Below the pieces are notes generated by a model. It saw only the letters and a program-made list of their open reading frames with translations. It was not told the DNA's origin and did not search any database. 64,000 nt of DNA, from NCBI RefSeq assembly GCF_009729415.1, contig NZ_MPKW01000037.1, positions 124,001 to 188,000 on the forward strand, read 5' to 3'. This document shows positions 56,825-64,000 of this stretch, one piece after another; the first letter of the stretch is position 1, and every line of letters begins with the position of its first letter. The translations under genes and the position numbers were made by a program. Source of the DNA: Mycolicibacterium sp. CBMA 234. GTDB lineage: Bacteria > Actinomycetota > Actinomycetes > Mycobacteriales > Mycobacteriaceae.

Positions 56825-58194
56825 TGATCAGTGCACCGCAGGTTGTCGACCTGGTGCTGGCCGAGGCCGCCGGCCGGGGTCGAGCCGATGAGACCATCGT
56901 CCTGGTGACCGATCGGTCCACCGCATCGTTGCGCTGGGCCCGTAACACCATGACCACGAACGGCGAGTCGGTCAGTCGCGAGACGACGGTAATTTCCATT
57001 GTCCGCCAAGGCGATAAGGCCCGGGTAGGCGTGGTCAAGTCCAGCGAGGTCGATACCGAGACCCTCGGCGGCCTGGTTGCGGCGTCGCAGGATGCGGCGC
57101 AGGCGGCGCCGGTGGCCCGGGATGGCGCGCCGGAGCTGACGGGCCAGGAGTGTTCGGACGATTGGGATGCGCCGTCGCCCCTGACCGGTGCGTCGGTGTT
57201 CGGTGCTGTCGCCGCCCGTCTGGGCGAAGGGTTCCACCGCGCTGACGCGCTGTACGGGTTCGCGCGTCATGAACTCGACACCACCTATCTGGCCACCTCG
57301 GGTGGCATCCGCCGGCGGTTCACGCAGCCGACCGGCTCGGTGGAGGTCAATGCCAAGCGTGGTACTGCTAGCGCGTGGGCCGGGGTCAGCACCGCCGATT
57401 TCCTTGATGTGCCAATCGATTCCATGCTCGACGACCTGTGCCTGCGGCTGGGTTGGGCATCGCGGACGGTGGAGTTGCCTGCCGGCCGCTACGAGACATT
57501 GATGCCGCCGTCGACTGTGGCCGACATGATGATCTACCTCGGCTGGAGCATGGACGGTCGCGGCGCGCAGGAGGGTCGCACCGCGTTGTCTGCTCCGGGC
57601 GGCACCCGGGTGGGGGAGAAGCTCACCGATCTGGGCCTGACGCTGTACTCGGATCCTGTTGCGCCAGGCCTGAATTGCCTGCCGTTCGTGGCGACCTCGA
57701 GTTCGTCGGAGCGGGTGTCGGTGTTCGACAACGGCCTCGACATCGGCCGCGTCGACTGGATTCGTGATGGCGCGGTCAACGCGTTGGCCTATCCGCGTTC
57801 TGCTGCAGCGGAATTCGATGCCCCCGTTGCCGTCCCTGCCGACAACATGCTTATGACCGGCGGCACGGTCAGCTTGACCGACATGATCGCGTCGACTGAA
57901 CGCGGCCTGCTGCTGACCACGCTCTGGTACATGCGCGAAGTCGACCCCACGGTGCTGCTGTTGACCGGCCTGACGCGTGACGGTGTCTATCTGATCGAGG
58001 ACGGCGAAGTCACGGGCGCGGTCAACAACTTCCGGTTCAACGAAAGTCCGCTGGATCTGCTGCGCCGAGCCACCGAGGTCGGGGTCAGCGAGCAGACGTT
58101 GCCCCGCGAATGGGGCGACTGGGCCACGCGGGCACAGATGCCGTCGCTGCGGATTCCGGACTTCCACATGTCGTCGGTCAGTCAGGCGCAATAA
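56824..58194 (+). CDS. tldE: TldE/PmbA metalloprotease partner
   Basis: 456-aa partner of TldD (Rv2314c homologue), lacking HExxH. Family motifs include RWARNTMTTNGESVSRE and, later, GLLLTTLWYMREVDPTVLLLTG, TRDGVYLIEDGEV. ATG 56824 shares its A with the tldD stop. Ends overlapping by 17 bases the convergent threonine aldolase gene. Confidence 0.9.
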   Translation: MISAPQVVDLVLAEAAGRGRADETIVLVTDRSTASLRWARNTMTTNGESVSRETTVISIVRQGDKARVGVVKSSEVDTETLGGLVAASQDAAQAAPVARDGAPELTGQECSDDWDAPSPLTGASVFGAVAARLGEGFHRADALYGFARHELDTTYLATSGGIRRRFTQPTGSVEVNAKRGTASAWAGVSTADFLDVPIDSMLDDLCLRLGWASRTVELPAGRYETLMPPSTVADMMIYLGWSMDGRGAQEGRTALSAPGGTRVGEKLTDLGLTLYSDPVAPGLNCLPFVATSSSSERVSVFDNGLDIGRVDWIRDGAVNALAYPRSAAAEFDAPVAVPADNMLMTGGTVSLTDMIASTERGLLLTTLWYMREVDPTVLLLTGLTRDGVYLIEDGEVTGAVNNFRFNESPLDLLRRATEVGVSEQTLPREWGDWATRAQMPSLRIPDFHMSSVSQAQ

Positions 58195-59203
58195 CCTTCA
58201 GCACCGCGGCGACGTCGTCGTCGGTGGTTGCCCAGGAGCAGACGAACCGGACGATCGGTTTTAGCGGATCCGGTGCATGCACGGCGAAGCGTTCCCGGAC
58301 GCGTGCGGTGGTCGCGGCGTCGAGGATGACGAACACTTCGTTGGCCTCGGTCGGCGCGGCCAGTTGTAGCCCGGCCGCCGTGATCCCGGCGCTCAAGGTC
58401 GCGGCCATATTGTTGGCGTGGGCCGCGGTCTGCAACCAGAGGCCGTCGCGCAGCATCGCCTCGAACTGAGCCGAGATGAAGCGGTGCTTGCTGGCCAGGT
58501 GACCGATTTGCTTCTGCACGAAGCGAATTCCGGGGAAATGTTCGGGCCGGCGGACGAGTACAGCATCACCGAACAACAGGCCGTTTTTGGTGCCGCCGAC
58601 CGTGACGATGTCGGCGTCGCCGATGGCGTCGCGTGGATGAATATCCAGGGCGGCTATGGCATTGGCGATGCGCGAGCCATCCACGTGCACCAGCAGGTCG
58701 TGCTGGTGGGCGTAGTCGACGAAGTCTTTCAGCGCGCCGGGCGACCAGATGCGGCCGTTCTCGGTGGACTGGGTGATGGTGACGATGCGCGGCTGTGAGT
58801 GATGAACCTCGCCGCGGCGGGCGATGTGCCGGTCAAGTTCCTGTGGCGCGATCAGGCCGTCATCGCTGGGCAGGGGCGTCAGCTGCGCGCCGGAGAGCCG
58901 GACGGGCCCGCCGGCTTCGTCAAGCAACGAGTGCGCGATGTCGCTGCACAGAATCTCCTGCCACGGCTGGACTGCGGACGCCAGCGCGATGATGTTGGCA
59001 GCAGTACCAGTCAGCGCGAACAGCACGTCGGCGTCAGGAGCATCGAAGGTTTCTCTGAGCGCGTGTGCTGCGCGTTCAGTGCTGGCATCGGTGCCGTAGG
59101 AGCTCATGGTGCCCTGGTTGGCATTGACGATGGCCTCGATAACCAGAGGGTGAGCACCAGCGGCGTTGTCGGAGGCGAATGCAGCCGAGACGGTCGAACC
59201 CAT
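58178..59203 (-). CDS. Low-specificity L-threonine aldolase
   Basis: 341-aa PLP enzyme (fold type I) that cleaves threonine/allo-threonine to glycine and acetaldehyde. N-terminal FASDNAAGAHPLVIEAI, SYGTDASTERA; phosphate/substrate contacts GTAANIIAL and VDGSRIANA; Schiff-base Lys in VTVGGTKNGLLFGDAV (about 205). Convergent with tldE. Confidence 0.88.
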   Translation of the reverse strand: MGSTVSAAFASDNAAGAHPLVIEAIVNANQGTMSSYGTDASTERAAHALRETFDAPDADVLFALTGTAANIIALASAVQPWQEILCSDIAHSLLDEAGGPVRLSGAQLTPLPSDDGLIAPQELDRHIARRGEVHHSQPRIVTITQSTENGRIWSPGALKDFVDYAHQHDLLVHVDGSRIANAIAALDIHPRDAIGDADIVTVGGTKNGLLFGDAVLVRRPEHFPGIRFVQKQIGHLASKHRFISAQFEAMLRDGLWLQTAAHANNMAATLSAGITAAGLQLAAPTEANEVFVILDAATTARVRERFAVHAPDPLKPIVRFVCSWATTDDDVAAVLKVIAPD

Positions 59204-59238
59204 GCGTCGATGGTCTCATCGCGGCAATAATCCGGGGT

Positions 59239-60060
59239 GTGGAGGATCTACTGACTGGCTTGATCGCGTTGTCACCGCCCGCTGATCGCAGGCTCAACGC
59301 GGTGATGCGACAGACGAGTGCTGAGACATTGGGATTGGCGGCGTTGCCCTACGAAGAGGTATTCGGGCCGGTGTCCGATGCCGAGCCACTGGTGGCTGAG
59401 TTCGCCGAGCAGTTCAGCATCGATGTGTCGGTGATTACTGTGGCGCAGCGCGAGCAGCTCACCGCAGCGCTGGGCGTCAACAGCTTTCGCATTGTGGCGC
59501 TGATGTTCATCGCCGACTTCGTCCCGCGGGTACGGGCCGGATTCGCAGCCCTCGGCCTGCCCCCGATCGCCGACCCCGACGGCTGGGACCACGACACCGA
59601 TCCGGTTGACCTGCTGCTCAACCGGTTCGCCAGCACCGTCGGTGCGTTACGGGAGCTGGACCCGGTGATGACCGAGGTGGTCCGGTTGCGCGGTGCCGCC
59701 GCGCACAACTGCCGGCTGTGCAAGTCGCTGCGCGAGGGCACCGCGCTGGACGCGGGCGGCAATGAGTCCATGTACTCCGAGATCGAGCTCTACGAGTCGT
59801 CCGAGCTGCTCGACGCGCGGCAGAAGGCAGCGCTGCGCTACGTCGACGCGCTGGTCTGGACGCCGGCGCGGATTCCGGCCGAGGTGGCCGCGGGCGTACG
59901 TGCGCACTTCTCGGACGCGGAGGCCACCGAGATCACGCTCGACGTCATGCGCAATGGCATCAACAAGATCGCCGTCGCATTGGGTGGTGACGCACCGCGG
60001 GTCGCCGAAGGCACCGAGCGGTACCTGCTCGGTGCCGACGGTCAACCCGTGTTCTCCTGA
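59239..60060 (+). CDS. Carboxymuconolactone decarboxylase/AhpD-like protein
   Basis: 273-aa protein with the AhpD-like motif AAAHNCRLCKSLREG (C-x2-C, about 157-160), typical of thiol-disulfide peroxidase reductases and related families. The N-terminal half is an extra helical domain. GTG 59239 is the most likely start; the spacing of its SD is poor. Divergent from the threonine aldolase. Specific role unclear. Confidence 0.75.
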   Translation: MEDLLTGLIALSPPADRRLNAVMRQTSAETLGLAALPYEEVFGPVSDAEPLVAEFAEQFSIDVSVITVAQREQLTAALGVNSFRIVALMFIADFVPRVRAGFAALGLPPIADPDGWDHDTDPVDLLLNRFASTVGALRELDPVMTEVVRLRGAAAHNCRLCKSLREGTALDAGGNESMYSEIELYESSELLDARQKAALRYVDALVWTPARIPAEVAAGVRAHFSDAEATEITLDVMRNGINKIAVALGGDAPRVAEGTERYLLGADGQPVFS

Positions 60061-60108
60061 GATAGCACGCGAACGGCCTTCGCGATTTCGCGCACCGCCG
60101 GCTTGTCG

Positions 60109-61040
60109 CTATGCGGACATAGGCTGGAACGCCCCTTTGCGAGCGATCAGAAACTCCCGCAACGAGAGTGGTTCACGCCCGGTCAGGTCGCGGACCTTCT
60201 GCGGGTCGACTGGAATGGACTGTCCACTGCGAGCGATCGCGGCGCCGACGGACGAGATGTGCTGGGCCATACCGTTGTTGATCACGCTGTTGCCGCGGTG
60301 TTCGAGTTCGTGGCGCCATTCGTCTGCCGAGATGGCTTCGAAACGGACGGGGCGCTCGAGAACATCGGTGAGTAGTTCGGCGATCTGCGCGTGGGTGAAC
60401 GCCTCGGGCCCGAGCACGAACGAGGTGGGGCCGTCGAATTGGTCGGGGTGCAGCATCGCGGCGATGGCAAGTTCTGCTGCGTCGCGACCATTGATCCAGC
60501 CGATTGTGCTGTCGCCGAACGAATTCCGCATCACGCCGTCCTCGTGAACAGATTGCGTGTGCAGCACTTCCAGGTTCTCGTGAAACAGTGCCGCAACCCG
60601 TAGGATCAGCACATCCAGTCCCGCCCACTGCAGACCTCCTCAGCGAGCCACTGGTTTCGTCCCAACTCGCTGGGATGGTCCGGTTGTGCGGCCCCCATGG
60701 ACATCACCACGACGCGAGGGCGTCGGCCGACCTCCCGAGCCGCTGCGGCGAAGTTGGCTGCCGCCGGCACCACACCGGGAGCGACGGGGTAGGTGAAGTA
60801 TGCGAGGTCGACGTCGGCCAACGCTCCGATGAGGGTTCTCCGCTGATGTAGGTCGCCGATCACCACTTCGGCGCCTAGAGACTGCAGCAGCTCTGTGCGC
60901 TCACTGAGCTCGCGGGCCAGCACCCGAACGTGGTGTCCCTCTTCGTGGAGGCGTCTGACCACGTGCTCGCCGGTGTTGCCGTGCCGGCCGGTGGCCCCGG
61001 TGACGAGGACTGGGTTGGCTGTACTCGCGCTGTGTTTCAT
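60109..61040 (-). pseudogene. NmrA-like NAD(P)-binding protein, broken by a frameshift
   Basis: An atypical SDR (NmrA type) gene in two frames. The 5' part (61040-60606) has NPVLVTGATGRHGNTG with the NAD(P) loop and DLAYFTYPVAPGVVPAAANF; it stops at TGA after GRDWMC. The 3' part (60612-60109) continues the family fold, LRVAALFHENLEVLHTQS and INGRDAAELAIAAML. The natural join near the DW-LRVAALF junction is lost by about one base at 60606-60612. The GTG of the second frame overlaps the first stop, so coupled translation of two pieces is conceivable, but a frameshift mutation or sequencing error is simpler. Confidence 0.75.
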
Positions 61041-61076
61041 CGCGTGATTCCTTTCGAGCGGCTTCGTTGGGCAATT

Positions 61077-61098
61077 TGAGTATTGATGACTATACTCA
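61077..61098. promoter_or_regulatory. Inverted repeat operator upstream of the NmrA-like gene
   Basis: TGAGTAT (61077-61083) and ATACTCA (61092-61098) are perfect 7-bp arms with an 8-base spacer, about 37 bases upstream of the gene. Regulator unknown (typical of MarR, HxlR or TetR dimers). Confidence 0.6.
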
Positions 61099-61186
61099 GG
61101 TTGGGATCAGGTTAGATCGGATGGCCATCGATGTAAAGCGTTGTTATAGAACAGATTTCGCGGAAGTTTGTGGTACGAGGGTAACG

Positions 61187-62002
61187 TCAGCCCTTGAAGT
61201 ACACGATCTGATGGGTGCTGGTCAGTAGCGCACCGTCGCGGGACCAGACATGTGCACTCTGATCGAAGTACCCGTCGGCGAAGCGGTTGGCGTGTGCACT
61301 GCCCAAAACGAAGTCGCCGCCGAGCTTTTCAAGCTCTTGCCCGTTGGCGTGGAAGTACGTGGTCAGCGAGATGGTCCCTGCTGGAGTGAATTCACCACGC
61401 CGCAGGAAGACCCGGGGATAGAAGATGTCGGACATTGCGGCGAGCGCGGCGAAGTCGAGGCCGCGCTGGCCGGCGTCGCGCACCCACAACGTCGTCCTGG
61501 ATGACGGGCTGGGCGCGGAACCCTCTGTCGGAAAAGGGTTTTCGACGTAGCGCGTGTCGTATTGCTTTACCCACACCAGTGGTGGGCCGCTAACCGAAAG
61601 CCCTTCGGGCTGCGGCACGTCCGGCATCTGGGTTTCGTCGTCCGACCACGTGTCTCGACGGATGCCGAACACCATGGTGGCAGTGGTCTTGACGTCGCCG
61701 TCCTGGCTGAGTTCGGCGATCCAGTGCTGGTTGGTGCGGTTGGTGCGGGCGGGCTTCAGCGAGATGTCGAACTCGCCGTCAGTGATGGGTGCCGCGAAGT
61801 TGACGGTGAGCGCCAGCGGTTCACCGATGCGATCCGGCCGCAGCTCAACTGCGTGCAACAGCGTCGCCGCGGTGATCCCGCCGAACGGGCCGACCATGTT
61901 CGCCCAGTCCGGCTGAGTCCGGCCACGCATGCGGGTGGCATCGATGGGCTGCAGGTCCAGGGCGTTATCGAACGAGTGAATGCCGGTCACGCTCATCATC
62001 AT
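61187..62002 (-). CDS. Acyl-CoA thioesterase-like (hotdog) protein
   Basis: 271-aa thioesterase of the TesB-like double-hotdog kind: MVGPFGGITAATLLHAVEL, LTVNFAAPITDGEFD, and YFDQSAHVWSRDGALLTSTHQI near the end. Start is one of three ATGs in a row (62002, 61999, 61996); 62002 taken. 22 bases after the dioxygenase gene stop, so probably cotranscribed. Substrate unknown. Confidence 0.75.
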   Translation of the reverse strand: MMMSVTGIHSFDNALDLQPIDATRMRGRTQPDWANMVGPFGGITAATLLHAVELRPDRIGEPLALTVNFAAPITDGEFDISLKPARTNRTNQHWIAELSQDGDVKTTATMVFGIRRDTWSDDETQMPDVPQPEGLSVSGPPLVWVKQYDTRYVENPFPTEGSAPSPSSRTTLWVRDAGQRGLDFAALAAMSDIFYPRVFLRRGEFTPAGTISLTTYFHANGQELEKLGGDFVLGSAHANRFADGYFDQSAHVWSRDGALLTSTHQIVYFKG

Positions 62003-62024
62003 GCCTGGTGGTGGCGGGGTGCTC

Positions 62025-63269
62025 TCAGTGCGTCGCAGCCCGGCTGGAGACTTTGCCGGCTGCGTCGGCGCGGAAGAGCGCGTCGTTGTAGTGGCAGCCC
62101 GCCGGAATCCACTCGAACGTCTTTTCTTCGGCGAACTTGTAATACAAGACTCTGCGCCCAGCATTCGGTGCGGTTGGCGGGGGAGTGCTGTGCATGATGT
62201 CGCCGAAATGCAGTGTCAGATCGCCGGGTTCGGTGTCGAGCTTGACGAGCGGAAGCTCGCCTTCCTGTCCCCATTGGATCGGGTGCTTGGTGTAGCGGTG
62301 CGACCCCGCGAGGACCATCAACTGGCCGTTGGCGGCGTTGGCGTTATCGAGTTGGATGCCGGCCTGAATGAGCGGACACATGACGGGGTGGCCGCCGATG
62401 CCGTCATCGACGTGCCAGCCCAGATCGCCGTCGCCCTTGACTACGTCGGAGTTCTTGATGAAAACCATTGGGCCGTCAAGCCTGTCGTCGCAGACCCGTA
62501 ATTCGGGTCCGGCAAGCCGGGCGTACTCGGTCATGCGTGGTTCGGTGCACAGTTCTTGCAGGGCATCGGAATAGCGGCCCAAATAGTTGATGCGGGTGAC
62601 GATTTCGGCACCCGTGGAGTTCAGTGACCACCACGAGAACGGGTCACCTGGTGTAGTCATGGCGCGCACCTTTTCGATCTCGGTGCCCCAGGACGCGACC
62701 TCAGTGGAGCTGTAGACGCCGCGGATGTGAAGGTAGCCCGCGACATTGAAGAAATGGCGCATGGCGTCGCGGTCATCGTCGGCGGTGAATGCCTGGTGCA
62801 GATCGAGTGGGCGGCCCTCACGGTCGACCAGAACGCCGCGGACCGCATCGGTGTAGATCGGCATGCCGGTCAGCAGGGTTTGGATGGCGGGTTCCCAGCG
62901 CCGCCAGGAATCCAGCGTGCCGCGGCGCAGCCGTGCGCGGTCCGTGCGTACCGCTCCGGACGCCGACAGCAGTCTGTTCAGAAAAGCCGAGAACGTCGTC
63001 TCGTCAAGCTCTACTAACGTGGTTGCGCCGACGTCGCCATTGACTGCCTCCACTCCCGTCGGCGTCGCGCGCCAGGTGTAGGTCGCGCCATCGGCGAGCT
63101 GGAAGGCCAGCGCTGGCACCCCGGCGAGGTCCTCGGTGATAAGAGTGCCGTGCTGCGCGTTGAGCGCGGGGAGCTCGTGGGCGTGGAACGCATCGAACGA
63201 GTGCTGTGGAAACGACGCCGCGATGGCATCAACCCACGGCAGTCCGGTCCCCAACTGATCGGTAGCCAT
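62025..63269 (-). CDS. Phytanoyl-CoA dioxygenase (PhyH)-like protein
   Basis: 414-aa Fe(II)/2-oxoglutarate oxygenase. The HxD iron motif is in GWHVDDG (about 286-292), distal His in GDIMHSTPPP (about 360), and the 2-oxoglutarate Arg in NAGRRVLYYKF. Unusual: about 150 N-terminal residues precede the family core. ATG 63269 with AAAGGCA upstream. It and the thioesterase gene form a two-gene unit, suggesting processing of a branched or unusual acyl-CoA (inference). Confidence 0.82.
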   Translation of the reverse strand: MATDQLGTGLPWVDAIAASFPQHSFDAFHAHELPALNAQHGTLITEDLAGVPALAFQLADGATYTWRATPTGVEAVNGDVGATTLVELDETTFSAFLNRLLSASGAVRTDRARLRRGTLDSWRRWEPAIQTLLTGMPIYTDAVRGVLVDREGRPLDLHQAFTADDDRDAMRHFFNVAGYLHIRGVYSSTEVASWGTEIEKVRAMTTPGDPFSWWSLNSTGAEIVTRINYLGRYSDALQELCTEPRMTEYARLAGPELRVCDDRLDGPMVFIKNSDVVKGDGDLGWHVDDGIGGHPVMCPLIQAGIQLDNANAANGQLMVLAGSHRYTKHPIQWGQEGELPLVKLDTEPGDLTLHFGDIMHSTPPPTAPNAGRRVLYYKFAEEKTFEWIPAGCHYNDALFRADAAGKVSSRAATH

Positions 63270-63358
63270 GCTGTGCCTTTCGCTACGACATCGATTATCA
63301 GCCCGTGGAGCGTCGTCCCAGCGCGACGTGCGACCATGGTGGCCGCGATCTTCGCGAT

Positions 63359-63432
63359 GGGGCGGTAGCTCAGTTGGTTAGAGCCGGGGACTCATAATCC
63401 CTTGGTCGCGGGTTCGAGCCCCGCCCGCCCTA
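63359..63432 (+). tRNA. tRNA-Met (CAT)
   Basis: 74-nt cloverleaf: acceptor GGGGCGG with CCGCCCT (first pair G-U), D stem GCTC/GAGC, anticodon stem GGGGA/TCCCT with loop CTCATAA (anticodon CAT at 63393-63395), T arm GCGGG-TTCGAGC-CCCGC, discriminator A. Not an initiator (the first pair is G-U rather than the initiator's mispaired C1-A72). tRNA-Ile2 with lysidine cannot be fully excluded. Confidence 0.9.
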
Positions 63433-63471
63433 CTCAAGTGTGTGCGACGTCGGCTCGTTGACGCCCTACGT

Positions 63472-63531
63472 CGAGCGTGTGGGGTAACGAGGGCGCGATC
63501 GGCGTGTCACCTCAGCAGCCCACACGCTCGG
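63472..63531. repeat. 60-bp patterned repeat, copy 2
   Basis: The same block order and spacing as at 45916-45975: CGAGCGTGTGG, 18 bases, GGCGTGTCACCT, 10 bases, CACGCTCGG. Here it is embedded in a longer inverted repeat, 63465-63483 with 63519-63537 (19-bp arms, one wobble). Starts 39 bases after tRNA-Met. Confidence 0.8.
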
Positions 63532-63630
63532 CGTAGGACGCGGCTCACCGAGACCAGGAGCAGAGGGCTGCCTCCCGCACATCGGCTCGTCGGCACCAGC
63601 CAGCCCAGCCTGATACCGCAGAATTGACCC

Positions 63631-64000
63631 GTGCAGTTATCGGCCGCGGTGCGTAGAGCCAGTGTTCTGAGAGCTGCTGATCCCGGCCGGATCCGATTGC
63701 GCAGCGCGGCGGCGACGACGTTCTCGCTGCTGCTGGCGATGGGCGCCATGCTGGCGTTCACGCGCGCGGCGGGCCAGCCGGTCACGGTCGCGATGCTCGG
63801 CGCGGTGGTGGCGATGCAGGCCTCCGCTTCGGTCAAGGACCGCGACCAGCGCAGCCGCAACATCACCACGGTGCTGCTGTTCCTCCCGTCGATCGGCGCC
63901 ATTGCCCTGGCCGCATTTCTGGGGCAGCACGGGATCATCGCCGACATCGGCTTCATCGTCGTGCTGTTCGCCGCGGTGTGGGTGCGCCGCTACGGTCCGC
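63631..64000 (+). CDS. FUSC-family membrane protein (3' truncated by window edge)
   Basis: The frame from GTG 63631 is open to the window end (123 codons seen). It encodes a basic N-terminus then hydrophobic helices (TTFSLLLAMGAMLAF, VTVAMLGAVVAMQASASV, TTVLLFLPSIGAIALAAFL, IGFIVVLFAAVWV) as in fusaric-acid-resistance/aromatic-acid exporters, with VKDRDQRSRN in the loop. Function of this member unknown. Confidence 0.7.
   Translation, partial: MQLSAAVRRASVLRAADPGRIRLRSAAATTFSLLLAMGAMLAFTRAAGQPVTVAMLGAVVAMQASASVKDRDQRSRNITTVLLFLPSIGAIALAAFLGQHGIIADIGFIVVLFAAVWVRRYGP

Overview
The window is high-GC actinobacterial DNA with GTG/TTG starts, ATGA/GTGA overlaps and TANNNT -10 boxes. Gene content and order match the mycobactin-to-tldD/E stretch of Mycobacterium tuberculosis (roughly Rv2383c to Rv2314c), so this is a mycobacterium. 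The unusual accessory content (PGRS protein without a PE domain, duplicated esp-like genes, phytanoyl-CoA dioxygenase-like gene) suggests an environmental, probably fast-growing Mycolicibacterium-type species. Species identity cannot be read from the sequence alone.

Layout. 1-12650: 3' half of the mycobactin siderophore operon, mbtD (partial), mbtE, mbtF, mbtG, mbtH, all + strand and translationally coupled. 12651-15037: accessory block with a DUF222/HNH (13E12-type) gene, a Pro/Tyr-rich membrane protein broken by an amber codon, and a small conserved hypothetical. 15123-18133: hrcA, dnaJ2, rsmE (heat shock and 16S rRNA methylation). 18130-23197, minus strand: the most striking part, two consecutive copies of a three-gene set whose proteins resemble EspA, EspC and EspD, type VII (ESX-1) secretion factors. 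The two EspA-like proteins share a calcium-loop-like motif and a common C-terminal tail. 23466-31655: small exported protein, then phoH, ybeY, corC-like, era, amidase (-), recO, uppS, a conserved gene and a Nudix hydrolase. 31699-34648: zur and smtB (zinc regulators, -), SIMPL-domain gene, glyS and a 56-nt terminator hairpin.

34717-39573: PGRS-repeat exported protein, membrane-anchored protein, ABC1 kinase-like gene and a further EspA-like N-domain protein. 39605-44942: TPM-domain membrane protein (-), dgt and dnaG. 45020-49317: small exported or membrane proteins, tRNA-Asn, a Ser/Pro/Gly-rich secreted protein, an ANTAR-like protein, lppP and a MarR regulator. 49418-55268: ECF-type ABC transporter (ATPases fused to a membrane domain, plus EcfT) and the uspABC sugar-uptake genes. 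55307-64000: tldD/tldE, a threonine aldolase, an AhpD-like protein, a frameshifted NmrA-like gene, a thioesterase and phytanoyl-CoA dioxygenase pair, tRNA-Met and the start of a FUSC-family membrane protein.

How it fits together: iron acquisition (mbt), zinc sensing (zur/smtB), ribosome and rRNA maintenance (rsmE, ybeY, era), replication and nucleotide pools (dgt, dnaG) and cell-envelope lipid carrier synthesis (uppS) form the conserved backbone. The accessory material between backbone genes is mostly exported: esp-like substrates, the PGRS protein and secreted low-complexity proteins. A 60-bp patterned repeat follows both tRNA genes in the window.
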